Assembly (NCBI GenBank): GCA_964017065.1
Contig: OZ024787.1
Span: 590,875 to 654,874, forward strand
DNA from: Haliclona indistincta
Taxonomy: Eukaryota; Porifera; Demospongiae; Haplosclerida; Chalinidae
Direction of reading: 5' to 3'
Length of the DNA stretch: 64,000 bases
Position 1 is the first letter of the stretch. Every line of letters starts with the position of its first letter. This document shows, in pieces, positions 1-9,891 of the stretch. Made by a program: the position numbers and the translations under genes. Under the pieces are notes generated by a model. The model searched no databases, was not told where the DNA came from, and saw only the letters and a list, made by a program, of their open reading frames with translations.

Positions 1-497
1 CCTTAGTCTGCAAGACTTTTTATGCTCTATAGCTAAACTTTTTAGTAAGTACTGTGCTTTTACCCAAACTGGCAGATAATTATTGAGGTTTCTTTTCTTT
101 ATAGGCTGTGTGAACCATACCTTGTGGCAACCACCTGCAACTTGGAGCTGATTTGGGCAAGGAATATTCTCAACAATTTCAGTAGAAGCTCTATATCATC
201 ACCACGGTTATTGCCTACAATAAATGCAATTAACATACTTTTTGTTGCACTTGGACTGTATTGTTTCACCGGCGAACACATATTTTTAGTTATTCTGCTG
301 TGCGCTGAACTCGGTGAACTAGTATCAGGGCGAGCTCACTGACTTACACTTTGACCGCAGGTGTCCATAGTTTTGGTGCAAAAAAACACGCAGTGGCTGT
401 TCAAACTTTATACGTAGTAAGCCCACAAGTGCAACAAGTGGGCTGCGCTGCCACCTCGCCGCTGCACAACGCCGCCGCATAGGCTATAATCATAGCT
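1..497. other. 5' flank of the first SNTX/FN3/GTPase gene
   Basis: No convincing gene is seen here. Short open frames on both strands overlap each other and show no family resemblance. The stretch just before the ATG at 498 is GC-richer (about 430-480) and is probably promoter or 5' leader. No clear TATA box was identified. Confidence 0.4.
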
Positions 498-3400
498 ATG
501 GCAGCAATGAATGGTACGAAATGCCTTCAGAAAGCAGGAATTGGTCGTCCATTGGCCCCTGGAATGTTGTATGACTGTCGCAGTGACGAATATTTACCCA
601 ACTTATTCCTTTGGAAACCAGAATCAATTGCTGGTGCAACAACAAGAATGTCTCACGTGAGCCAGAAAGTCGTCGAAATCGTTGAAGATCGTTTCTCTCT
701 GAAGGCCAGCTGCCTAGAAATTGACAGTGAGCTGCAACTCAGTATTCTTGCTGGTCTAGTAGATGCTAAGGGTGCTGCAAAATATCTAACAGATTACAAA
801 TCTTCCATGAACCAGAGTCGTGTTGGTCTATTATACAAACAAACTACCAAGATAGAGCAATTAAGCTTAGATAAGCTTTCTGAGCAGTGTCTAGACAGAA
901 TGGAAAGTGCGACTCATGTGGTGACAGAGGTGGAATATGGAGCCGCTGCTGTGTTTGTCTTTGCTTCTAATAGTTGCAAACATGATGAATTGCTCGACAA
1001 AATCGAAGAACTTAAACAGCTTTTATCATCGAGCTCTGATGATGTCATTCACCTAACAGGAAATTCTGCTATTAGGTGCACATTCTATACAGACATTCCT
1101 TGTTCGAAAGTGCCAACAACTTTGCCTGAAGTAAGCCATGCTTGTCAATCTTTGCGAGTGTATTTGGCAGAAGAAGCTAAAGGTGTACCTGTGAGGGTGC
1201 GGCTACACCCTATTGGTGAGCTTAATAACAAAGCACACAAGTCATTATCAATGCAAGAAGTTAGGCCCATACTGAATAGTAAAATACAAGCCATCTTTGA
1301 GCCTCTCCGTGAGTTTGAATTGCGAAGCAGATGCATTAGCAACAGCGAGGTCTGCAGACACATAGTTGGACTCAAGAATGACCTCAAAGACATGTTACAG
1401 ATGTTGGCAAGCTATTGCGTCTCTGTCAAAAAAAGGCTGGCAGTTTTAATTCCACAGGTAAGAAAAGGTGATGCCAAAGAGGTTGCTCTGCTACAAGTTC
1501 TAGAGGACAATGAAACCTCACCTTTTAATCTTACTGTTCTGAACAGCTGGATTGAAGAAAAAGAGACAGAGGTTGCCGTTATTGGAAAATATATCGAAAG
1601 TCTTAAGCAAGCGAAGAAAGTTAAATGTGCCTTTCAACCAAATGAAATTGATGTTTTGTCAAGTAGTATGAATATAGACACTATTGTCTGCTTTGATTTC
1701 AACATTATTGGCGGGAAAGATCCTCTGCTTGCAAAGATGAAATCCCATTTGAATGGAAAAAAAATTCATCCACAATATCCTGAGCCGTGGTATAGTAGTG
1801 CATCAATTAAAAAAATGAAACAGCAGGTTCGTATTTTTCTACAATTGGTAACAAGTAATGCGAAGCGAGATGGTTTGGTTTTTGCAGTTACAAGTGGCTG
1901 TAGTGAAGTTTCAAAGGTGTCTGGTAAAATACCTTGCATGTGCATTTACACAGACGACAATCCACCTGTATCCTTTGAACCACCTAGTAAACCTGGTAAG
2001 CCACAAGCTTCATTGTCTGGTGACAGTAGCATTCAACTGAGGTGGGAAAAGCCAAAACAGGGTGGAAAATTCTACACTGTTTTGTACCGTTTGGCAAATA
2101 GTTCAACCGATTCGTGGACAACTCGTTCTTCTGCTATTGAGGAAGCGACAATTACTTCACTTCTTCCTAAGCAAGAGTATGTTTTCAAGGTAAAAGCTGA
2201 AACTGCCATAATTTCTGGTCCAGAAAGCGAACTAAGTGATCCTATTGCCATCAGTACATCTGCATCTGCATTTCTTCAACCACCTACTGATGCACAACAG
2301 AAAGAAATTATAACTAATCTTTCCTCCACTACCGCTTACGTCTTCAAGGTAAAGGCTGAAACTGGTTCAGAATCTAGCCCAGAGAGTGAAGTCAGTAATC
2401 CAATTGAAACCAAAAAGGTAATGATAGCACCACCTGGCAAGCCATGTGCTACAAACATCACTCACAACAGTGTATCGTTAAATTGGACCATTCCAGAAAA
2501 CCGAAATGCCACATGTCGTCCTTATTATATACAATCCAAATTTCCCAACAGTGTCAAAGCTTACACTATTAGATATCGCTCCACAAGTGATCAAACAGAT
2601 AGTTGGGAAACTCACACGACATCAAGCAATGATCAACATTGTAAAATCTCAAATCTCAAACCAGAAACAATTTATGTTTTCCAAGTGGTAGCATTAACAT
2701 CCAATGAAACAAGTCAAGTAAGTAAAAAAAGCAAAGAAATTCAAACAAAGCCAGTTGTCTCTAGAAACACTGCAATTCCACTCACTAGTCACGGTATTGA
2801 TCGTAACATTCTCCTCTCTTCTCCCCGAAGACCAAAATTTGAAAATTACCAAAAGAGTGATCCTATTAAGACCAAAAACCTTTCACCACCTGGAAAACCG
2901 TACGCAGGTGATGTTACCCATGACAGCATTCAAATAAAGTGGGACAAACCTAAAGATGGTTCTGAGGTAGTTAAATTCTACAAAATCACATACCGTTCAA
3001 CTCAAGATAAACCAGGTCAATGGTCCATGTTGTCTACTACTTCTCCTCAAGAGTGCTTCACAATAACCGGTCTTCAGCAGCAAACTGCTTACGTCTTTCA
3101 GGTTTCAGCAGTAGTTTCAGAATCATATTGTAAAGATAGTCAGGTTAGTGATAAAATTCAAACAAAAATGTTTGTCTCAATACCTGGTAAGCCAATAGCC
3201 ACTGGTACAACATGCGAGACTATTCAGTTGTCATGGAGCAAGCCTGCCCATGGAGCTGATTTGGTATCATCATATGCAATACATGTATATAAAAATAACA
3301 AGTGGTCTCCTCTTGCTGAAGGGCTCACCAAAGAGTGCTTTACTGCTTCGAACCTTAAACCAGGCACATGGTATCACTTCAAGGTGTTAGCTAACTCACC

Positions 3401-5051
3401 AACTGGAGTCAAAGAAAGTGAAGATAGCGATTCAATACAGACAAAAGCATTGCCTTTGTCAATCAGATTAAGAAATTGGTATCCTGAAATAATGGCAAAG
3501 CGTGGTAGCCCTCCTATTCATCGGTTAAAAGGAACAACAACTATGATTAAAAAGAAAATACTTATGGTTGATGTTGGAATGAACACAAAAAAGATAACTT
3601 TTCAACACAAGCCTCACAAGGTGCTTATGTTAGTCGGTGCCACTGGAGCAGGAAAGAGTACTTTAATAAATGGCATCGTTAATTACATCATGGGTGTGAA
3701 ATGGGAGGAAGGCTTTCGCTTCTTGCTCATCCCCGAAGGAAGCAGTCAGACTAAGAGTCAGACTAAGCATATTACAGCCTACAGGTTTCTTGATTCTATC
3801 CTACCTTACACTTTGACAGTTATCGATACTCCTGGGTTTGGAGACACAAGTGGGGTTGCAAAAGACAAGGAAATTCGTCAATTGATCAAGGAATTCTTTT
3901 CCGTAAGCAGCTGTGGTGAAGGTATTGATCACATTAACGCAATTGGATTTGTTACACAAGCTAATTTGCCTCGACTGACATTGTCACAGAAATACATATT
4001 TGAAAGTGTGCTTACTTTGTTTGGAAAAGATATAAGTAGCAATGTTTTTCTGATGACAACCTTTGCCGATGGACACAAACCTCAAGTTTTGGGAGCAGTT
4101 AAAGAAGCCCAAGTACCTTACCACAGCTACTTTAAATTCAATAATTCTGCAGTTTTTGCAAGCAATACAGGGGACAGTGCCTTCGATGCTATGTTTTGGA
4201 AAATGGGAATGGAAAGTTTTGCATCGTTCTTCGAGTTTCTTAAAGAAGCAGAACCTAAGAGTTTGACACTCACAAGGCAAGTATTGGAGGAACGTGATCA
4301 ATTGGAAAAAGTTATCCAAAGTCTGCAACCCCGGATCCAAACATTATTGGCCAAAATAAATGAACTGAAGCAAGAAGAAGCCATTTTGCAGCAACAGGAA
4401 AAAGCCATCGATTCAGCAAAAGATTTTACATACACAGTCAAAAAAACTGAAAAGAGGAAAGTTACATTACCTAAAAAAAAGTTTACTACCACATGCCTCA
4501 TTTGTGATTACACTTGCCATGAGGTGTGCTCAAAGTCCAATGATGCTAATAAAAGACATTGCAGTGCGATGAAAACTAACTTTGGAAAGAAGAATGCTAG
4601 TTGTGTGGTATGTCCTAAAAAATGCCGCTGGAATGATCATGTGAATACACCATTCAAGTGGGAACTCTACCTAGTTGAAGAAGTAAGAACATCTGATGAC
4701 CTCAAAGCTCGATATGACACAGCTGTGTCTGGTAAAATGAAAATAGAGGCAATAATCAAACGTCTGAGGGAAGAAAAAGAAAAATTCCAAAATGAAACAT
4801 TGTCCGTTATTAATGAAGTTAAAAGCTGCTTGGAGCGTTTGAATGAAATAGCATTGAGACCAAATCCAACAATAACAGAGGTAGAATACATCGATATTTT
4901 AATAGAATCTAAAGAACAAGAACAAAAACTAGGTTGGCAGGAAGAGGTCAGTGCGCTAAAGAAATTACGTGAAACAGCTGATCTTCAACATAAAATGTTC
5001 AAAGATCCAGAAGAAATGAAGAGAGCGATTGGAATTAAAGAAAAGCAATGA
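498..5051 (+). CDS. SNTX-like N-terminus / FN3 repeats / P-loop GTPase giant protein
   Basis: A single uninterrupted 1517-aa frame from an ATG. The N-terminus carries the stonustoxin/verrucotoxin-family signature GRPLAPGMLYDCRSD (about residues 17-31). Residues ~1-390 match the pore-former-like and helical parts of that family, and ~395-490 the thioredoxin-like part beginning DTIVCFDFNIIGG. The PRY-SPRY tail of fish stonustoxins is absent. Instead FN3 modules follow: one at ~494-600, a half module ~600-645, then ~645-750, ~796-893 and ~894-985. A TRAFAC-type GTPase comes next, with P-loop GATGAGKST near 1045 and DTPGFGDT near 1111. The tail has a coiled coil (~1258-1315), paired CxxC/CxxxC motifs (~1333-1385) and a second coiled coil. 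Related multidomain proteins occur in many animals, and most are not venom components. No signal peptide is visible, so a cytosolic role is likely. The function (membrane or immune effector) is inference. The coding region is intronless, suggesting retroposition or ancestral intron loss. Confidence 0.85.
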   Translation: MAAMNGTKCLQKAGIGRPLAPGMLYDCRSDEYLPNLFLWKPESIAGATTRMSHVSQKVVEIVEDRFSLKASCLEIDSELQLSILAGLVDAKGAAKYLTDYKSSMNQSRVGLLYKQTTKIEQLSLDKLSEQCLDRMESATHVVTEVEYGAAAVFVFASNSCKHDELLDKIEELKQLLSSSSDDVIHLTGNSAIRCTFYTDIPCSKVPTTLPEVSHACQSLRVYLAEEAKGVPVRVRLHPIGELNNKAHKSLSMQEVRPILNSKIQAIFEPLREFELRSRCISNSEVCRHIVGLKNDLKDMLQMLASYCVSVKKRLAVLIPQVRKGDAKEVALLQVLEDNETSPFNLTVLNSWIEEKETEVAVIGKYIESLKQAKKVKCAFQPNEIDVLSSSMNIDTIVCFDFNIIGGKDPLLAKMKSHLNGKKIHPQYPEPWYSSASIKKMKQQVRIFLQLVTSNAKRDGLVFAVTSGCSEVSKVSGKIPCMCIYTDDNPPVSFEPPSKPGKPQASLSGDSSIQLRWEKPKQGGKFYTVLYRLANSSTDSWTTRSSAIEEATITSLLPKQEYVFKVKAETAIISGPESELSDPIAISTSASAFLQPPTDAQQKEIITNLSSTTAYVFKVKAETGSESSPESEVSNPIETKKVMIAPPGKPCATNITHNSVSLNWTIPENRNATCRPYYIQSKFPNSVKAYTIRYRSTSDQTDSWETHTTSSNDQHCKISNLKPETIYVFQVVALTSNETSQVSKKSKEIQTKPVVSRNTAIPLTSHGIDRNILLSSPRRPKFENYQKSDPIKTKNLSPPGKPYAGDVTHDSIQIKWDKPKDGSEVVKFYKITYRSTQDKPGQWSMLSTTSPQECFTITGLQQQTAYVFQVSAVVSESYCKDSQVSDKIQTKMFVSIPGKPIATGTTCETIQLSWSKPAHGADLVSSYAIHVYKNNKWSPLAEGLTKECFTASNLKPGTWYHFKVLANSPTGVKESEDSDSIQTKALPLSIRLRNWYPEIMAKRGSPPIHRLKGTTTMIKKKILMVDVGMNTKKITFQHKPHKVLMLVGATGAGKSTLINGIVNYIMGVKWEEGFRFLLIPEGSSQTKSQTKHITAYRFLDSILPYTLTVIDTPGFGDTSGVAKDKEIRQLIKEFFSVSSCGEGIDHINAIGFVTQANLPRLTLSQKYIFESVLTLFGKDISSNVFLMTTFADGHKPQVLGAVKEAQVPYHSYFKFNNSAVFASNTGDSAFDAMFWKMGMESFASFFEFLKEAEPKSLTLTRQVLEERDQLEKVIQSLQPRIQTLLAKINELKQEEAILQQQEKAIDSAKDFTYTVKKTEKRKVTLPKKKFTTTCLICDYTCHEVCSKSNDANKRHCSAMKTNFGKKNASCVVCPKKCRWNDHVNTPFKWELYLVEEVRTSDDLKARYDTAVSGKMKIEAIIKRLREEKEKFQNETLSVINEVKSCLERLNEIALRPNPTITEVEYIDILIESKEQEQKLGWQEEVSALKKLRETADLQHKMFKDPEEMKRAIGIKEKQ

Positions 5052-5285
5052 AATGATATTAATTGTGTACATGTATACCTTAGGCTGTATAGCTAGTATA
5101 GCAAATAGTTTATGTTCTCAAACATGTTTGTAATTTTTTACCTCCTTTACCCGACCTGCTTTAGCTTTTGTGTTGTTTTTATTGTTGTTTTTGTGTGCTT
5201 TAGTTATTTATTTTTGTATAGCTTAGTTGCTTTGTTTTTTTCTTCCTTTACATCTCAGTGAAGTACTTTCTTATGTTTACATCAT

Positions 5286-5291
5286 AATAAA
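5286..5291 (+). terminator. candidate polyadenylation signal AATAAA
   Basis: The first clear AATAAA downstream of the stop at 5051, about 235 nt into the 3' flank. It lies in T-rich sequence, as expected for the end of this transcript. Confidence 0.4.
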
Positions 5292-5683
5292 GTTTCTTAG
5301 ACAACGTGTAACACAATTTGTTGCCCCACTTCATCATTGTATTGGAGTAATGCGAATCAATAGCAATTACTCAAAAGTGACATGGATACAAACATCAATA
5401 GATGCTCATGGCAGCAGATACACAGCTGTATGTGACTGCATGCGTGTAGGCAGCAACAGAAGATGCATGAAGGCTTCTAGATAACAGCATGTATAATAGT
5501 CCGCATACCAGTAAAATATCACTACACACCACTCTATCTGGTGTATACGTACTAGTGACATCTGTAAAAAACAGGTGGGTGGAATCAGATCACACTTATT
5601 AGACATACCCACCTAGCCAGTAGAACACTTGCTGTGCCTCTAATAGAGTAAGTATGAACACAGGAGATACCATAATTAAGAGG

Positions 5684-5801
<118 letters not shown>

Positions 5802-6003
5802 GCCACATCCTCTACTCCCAGTATCTGGTGAACATGCACGCAGTTGGGCATACAGCTGCTGCTTGGATTCTTGAGAGCCTCACTAACTGTACAAGTAATA
5901 GGAACATTTAAACAAATATACAAGAGATATAGGGTTGGAAAATGTGTTGAAAAAGTATGGAAACAAGATAGTCTCCATCCCCGGGCTCTCAAGAGAGAGC
6001 ATG

Positions 6004-6142
6004 GTACACATTGCAAGCGCATGTGCTATTTATATTCAAATATGGCATGATTTTCACGGAACCAGTTGAAGCGAATTCAACTGATTTGGTGAAAATCATG
6101 CCATATTTGGACATAATTAGCGCATGCGCATGCAATGTGTAC
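6004..6142. repeat. Palindromic fold-back element
   Basis: Arms GTACACATTGC...ATGGCATGATTTTCAC and their reverse complement flank a short centre. This gives a near-complete 139-bp hairpin with a few mismatches. It looks like a small MITE-type fold-back. No target duplication was identified with confidence. Confidence 0.75.
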
Positions 6143-6213
6143 CAGGCTAGGAAACAAGATTGTGAAAAAGGTAAGTAAACAAGATTTGAAATAAAAAGAT
6201 TGTAACTATAGCC

Positions 6214-6277
6214 GTGTAGTGCTACCTCCCTATTAATTATTATCAAAAGTGGTTAATTTAGGGAGGTAGCATTACAC
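6214..6277. repeat. 64-bp hairpin
   Basis: GTGTAGTGCTACCTCCCTA and its imperfect reverse complement face each other around a ~20-nt loop. The hairpin abuts the stub of the second SNTX/GTPase copy and may mark the left end of what is left of that gene. A similar 'gggaggca' hairpin motif occurs near 24597-24625. Confidence 0.7.
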
Positions 6278-6279
6278 TG

Positions 6280-6336
6280 CTATTGTTCTCAGAAGCTGGA
6301 TTGAAGGAAAAGAGACAGAGGTTGCCATCCTTGGAA
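6280..6336 (+). pseudogene. Detached stub of the second SNTX/GTPase copy
   Basis: About 57 bp aligning with the first gene at ~1530-1587 (GCTGGATTGAAG..AAAGAGACAGAGGTTGCC, roughly 85 percent identical). The homology stops at 6336 and resumes at ~9892 at the matching next codons. The stub is therefore the left side of an insertion site. No more of the N-terminal SNTX-like coding sequence is found upstream, so it is lost here. Confidence 0.8.
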
Positions 6337-9300
6337 CTACAAGTAAAGTAAAAAAGTTTTAATAAAAAAAAACTAAAAAGTGTAGGGATGACTCTTGCAA
6401 AAGTAAAGGAACAAGATGGGATAATGCTTGCAAAAGTAAAAGAACAAGATGGGATGATGCTTGCAAAAGTAAAGGAACAAGATGGGATGATGCTTGCAAA
6501 AGTAAAGGAACAAGATCTGATGGAATAATGCTTGCAAATGTAAAAGTCCCAAGTATCCCTACATCAGCGGCTTGCTGTGATGACGTGCAACTGACAAAAT
6601 TGATGCGGAATCCTTTTCCTACACCTTTTACAACCGTCAATTACTTCATCGGACTGCGTCCTCCAAATACAGCTACCTGCAGCTTATTTACAACTGTCAA
6701 CTACTTCATCGGACTGCGTCCTCCAAACACAGATACCTCTAGACTCTAGTTATTTACAATAGTGTCAACTACTTCATCGGACTGCGTCCTCCTAAAAACA
6801 GATACCGCTATATTTATTTACAACCGTCAATTACTTCATCGGACTGCGTCCTCCTTCAAGCCGCTGATGTAGGGATACTTGGGACTTTTACATTTGCAAG
6901 CATTATTCCATCTTGTTCCTTTACTTTTGCAAGCATCATCCCATCTTGTTCCTTTACTTTTGCAAGCATCATCCCATCTTGTTCTTTTACTTTTGCAAGC
7001 ATTATCCCATCTTGTTCCTTTACTTTTGCAAGAGTCATCCCTACACTTTTTAGTTTTTTTTTATTAAAACTTTTTTACTTTACTTGTTCTTGTTACTTTT
7101 TTGATTACTATCAGTTTAAAATTATGAGTCAAGGAACATGGAATGTTATTATCGGCAATCACAAAAAGGTTTAAATTAGTTACAGAGGTTGAGTTGACAA
7201 CATGATATTTCCTAGCACTATAATGGATGAAGAAGAGGCTAACGCTGACAACTCAGTGGAACACTATGGTGATCATGGCTGGAAGCAGTCTACACGCAAC
7301 CGTACTTTTCATTTGCAAGCGGAAGAGGCGTGGTCATCGTTTTTGTGACTTGTCGCTCTCGACTAGTGGCCTGCAGGTTTGCAGCTATGCCGGATACTAG
7401 GATTCATTTCTATCGCTACTATTTCACGAAAACGTGTTTCAATGGTCGTACAAACCTTTTGGTCTAACTTGAGACGCGTGTTTATAGCTATTCGGAGAAC
7501 TAAGGACGTTTGAAGTCTAACGAGCCCTTCGTCGCCATCTTGGCTTTCTGGACAAAAGTGTTCGCTACACTGTTCCGGTGAGCAGAACAGTACTTTTTAG
7601 GCATTGTATGTGTAGACCTGTGCTTTTTATAGGTTCTAGTGAAATTCACACTGTGATTGCGTGTTTAAGACAAAAGTGTACCTAAGACAAAGTGGACCAA
7701 CTGGATGATATCTAATGTGAGTGTAACACTCTGTACTGTATTTTCAGTAATAAAGTAGTAGAAAATAATGTCTTGTACAAAGTAGATTAATAAGCATGTT
7801 TTGTAGGTATGAGAGTTAGAGTTTATAAATAATATAAATACTTTTTACATGGTTTCAAAAGTAATGATTACTTGCATCGTGCTGGGCTACGTCACCAGCT
7901 GCCATGCCTCCGTTGGTGGGCAGAAGGGTTAAGAATGACAGGGAAATCGACTTTGAGTGACTATGTTGCATTTCTAGAGCCACAACTGAAACAGAGGTAT
8001 TCAGAGAATCTTGCTTTTGTTCCGACAGAGCTGTTTTTGACACCATTGGTGCAATCATACACACATGCAGCAACTCGTAACCACGGTTAGGTCTGTATTG
8101 TAGAACTGACAGCTTGCCCACCAAATAAAATTATAGGCATAACTTACATTTGAATTATGCACCGCCCAACTTGCCGGTTGCATTAAACAAGTCAATAACT
8201 ACTATTGAAACCATGTTAATTACTCTATTCCGGTATTTATTTGTGAAGATAAGATTAGTTTGTTACTATCTTGTGCTTGTATATTTTTGCAACTTGGGAT
8301 TGATACAGGTTTGGTGTTATTTCTGCAGTAGGAATGGTTACTTTTCCATTTTGGAATGTGTGATTCATAACTTCTTGTTTCTAATTCGTCTCTCTTACAG
8401 GTCACACTATTTGCTTCTTCTGCGCTCCATCGCTCACACTGAATTATATAGCCACCTTTGCACCCACAAAGACACCAAACCTTTACTTTTTCACACTTCT
8501 CTGCTGGTGTTTCTTCAATTACTACTGTGATAAATGATTTTGTCTTTGTTATCAAAAATCATATTGTTTTTATTCCAGAACAGTAAATTTTAAGATGTAA
8601 TTGTGTGTGTGCATGTATTAGCTATAGGTTAGGCATGCTTTTAAAGCTATAAACTCTTTAAGACAAAAGTGTACCTAAGCTGACTAGACCCAACCACAAA
8701 CTTCACCGTTTGCTTAAAGCCGCGCGGTGTCTTGCTGCTGGAAGAGTAGAGCGTATGTGACTAGAATGAAACGGTAGCAGAGACAATGGTCTTTGCAAAT
8801 GTTAAGTTTCCAGCGTATAGCATAAAGCACGCGTGCGCTGCGAACGTTTTTGCTGGCGAACCACTTGGACCAGAGAACGCCATTTCGTCCTTACGTGGGC
8901 GTACCCGTGCAAATAAACTCTCATTGCCATAATACAATAATTGTACGGTTGCGTGTAGACTGGAAGACTCTGAGTCCGCCGGGATAGAGGATTCGAGTAG
9001 ACACGCCTAGTAGAGCCTTGTTGATGTCGATATCACGATCACAGAGGCTTCTAGCCATTTACAATGACCAACGTCCAGTTGTCAACAGCACAGGGGTCCT
9101 ATAGGTACAGCTCACGCCACGTAGCTAGTGTAAGAAACCTACTAGCTAGACCGAGCTAGACTCGGGTAGCAGTCACCGTCGTCCGGTTCGCGCCTGCCGT
9201 GGGTCATGATGACAGCATAGACAGATCAGTGTTACCCAGGGTATGGTATACTGCTTGTTCATACCTCTAGGCTCTAGCTTGCGCGCTGAAGCGCCCATGA

Positions 9301-9891
9301 GCAGAGAGAAAGCGAGAACAGAGCTCACTTTCAAATCTGATGTGGGCGGAGTCAATGATCGGCAGCGACAAGAGGGTTAATTAATGGAGTCGCTTAGCCC
9401 AAAACGGTCCAAAAACCATGTTTTTCAAGGAGTACTCGCTTCTGGTAGTGTTTGATGCCTATCTAAGAACTAAGTGCACTACCCCAGATATATACACGTG
9501 CGATGGTGAAGAAGAAGAACAATTCGCGTGGGCGGCGATTTTGTTTTACCTCTTTAGAAACGTCTGCCAGCTTCGCCAAAGGTATTTCCATGCTCAGAAC
9601 AATCGCCTGATCAATCTTAGATGTCTGGAATTTCGATAAACGCTAAAACAGCGAAGATCTGCAACTAGCTCCCTGAGAGTCGCCATCTTGATTTTCGTCG
9701 TCGAGCAAGCAATCCCGGCGACTTTCATGGACTTCCTACAAGCGCTTACACTTCAGATTCCCTCAGAGATAGTTAAAATGCAGTAGAAATGTATAACAAT
9801 AGAGATATGTGCGAAAACTAATTTTCACACATGAGTAGCCGCCATCTTAATTCGTGGTCATCCCTACATATCATTGCCTATCGGCAATGAT
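6337..9891. mobile_element. ~3.55 kb composite insertion splitting the second SNTX/GTPase copy
   Basis: Defined by comparing the two paralogues: coding homology is contiguous in the first gene but interrupted here. The left ~750 bp is a long-inverted-repeat element (separate entry). The remainder (7088-9891) has no recognisable gene. Its longest frames, around 7855-8555 and 9418-9639, show no family resemblance and overlap on opposite strands. A short direct repeat (AAGACAAAAGTGTACCTAAG) occurs at ~7668 and ~8660. The right edge has a small hairpin (TCATTGCC..GGCAATGA). The element class is unknown, and the whole may be several nested insertions. Confidence 0.65.
6339..7087. mobile_element. 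Long-TIR MITE-like element with internal subrepeats
   Basis: Starts ACAAGTAAAGTAAAAAAG and ends with its exact reverse complement. The arms extend ~200 bp inward and include a tandemly repeated ~31-bp unit (GCTTGCAAAAGTAAAGGAAC core). The centre holds about four copies of another repeat (ACTTCATCGGACTGCGTCCT core). No coding capacity is seen, so it is non-autonomous. Target duplications were not clear. Confidence 0.8.
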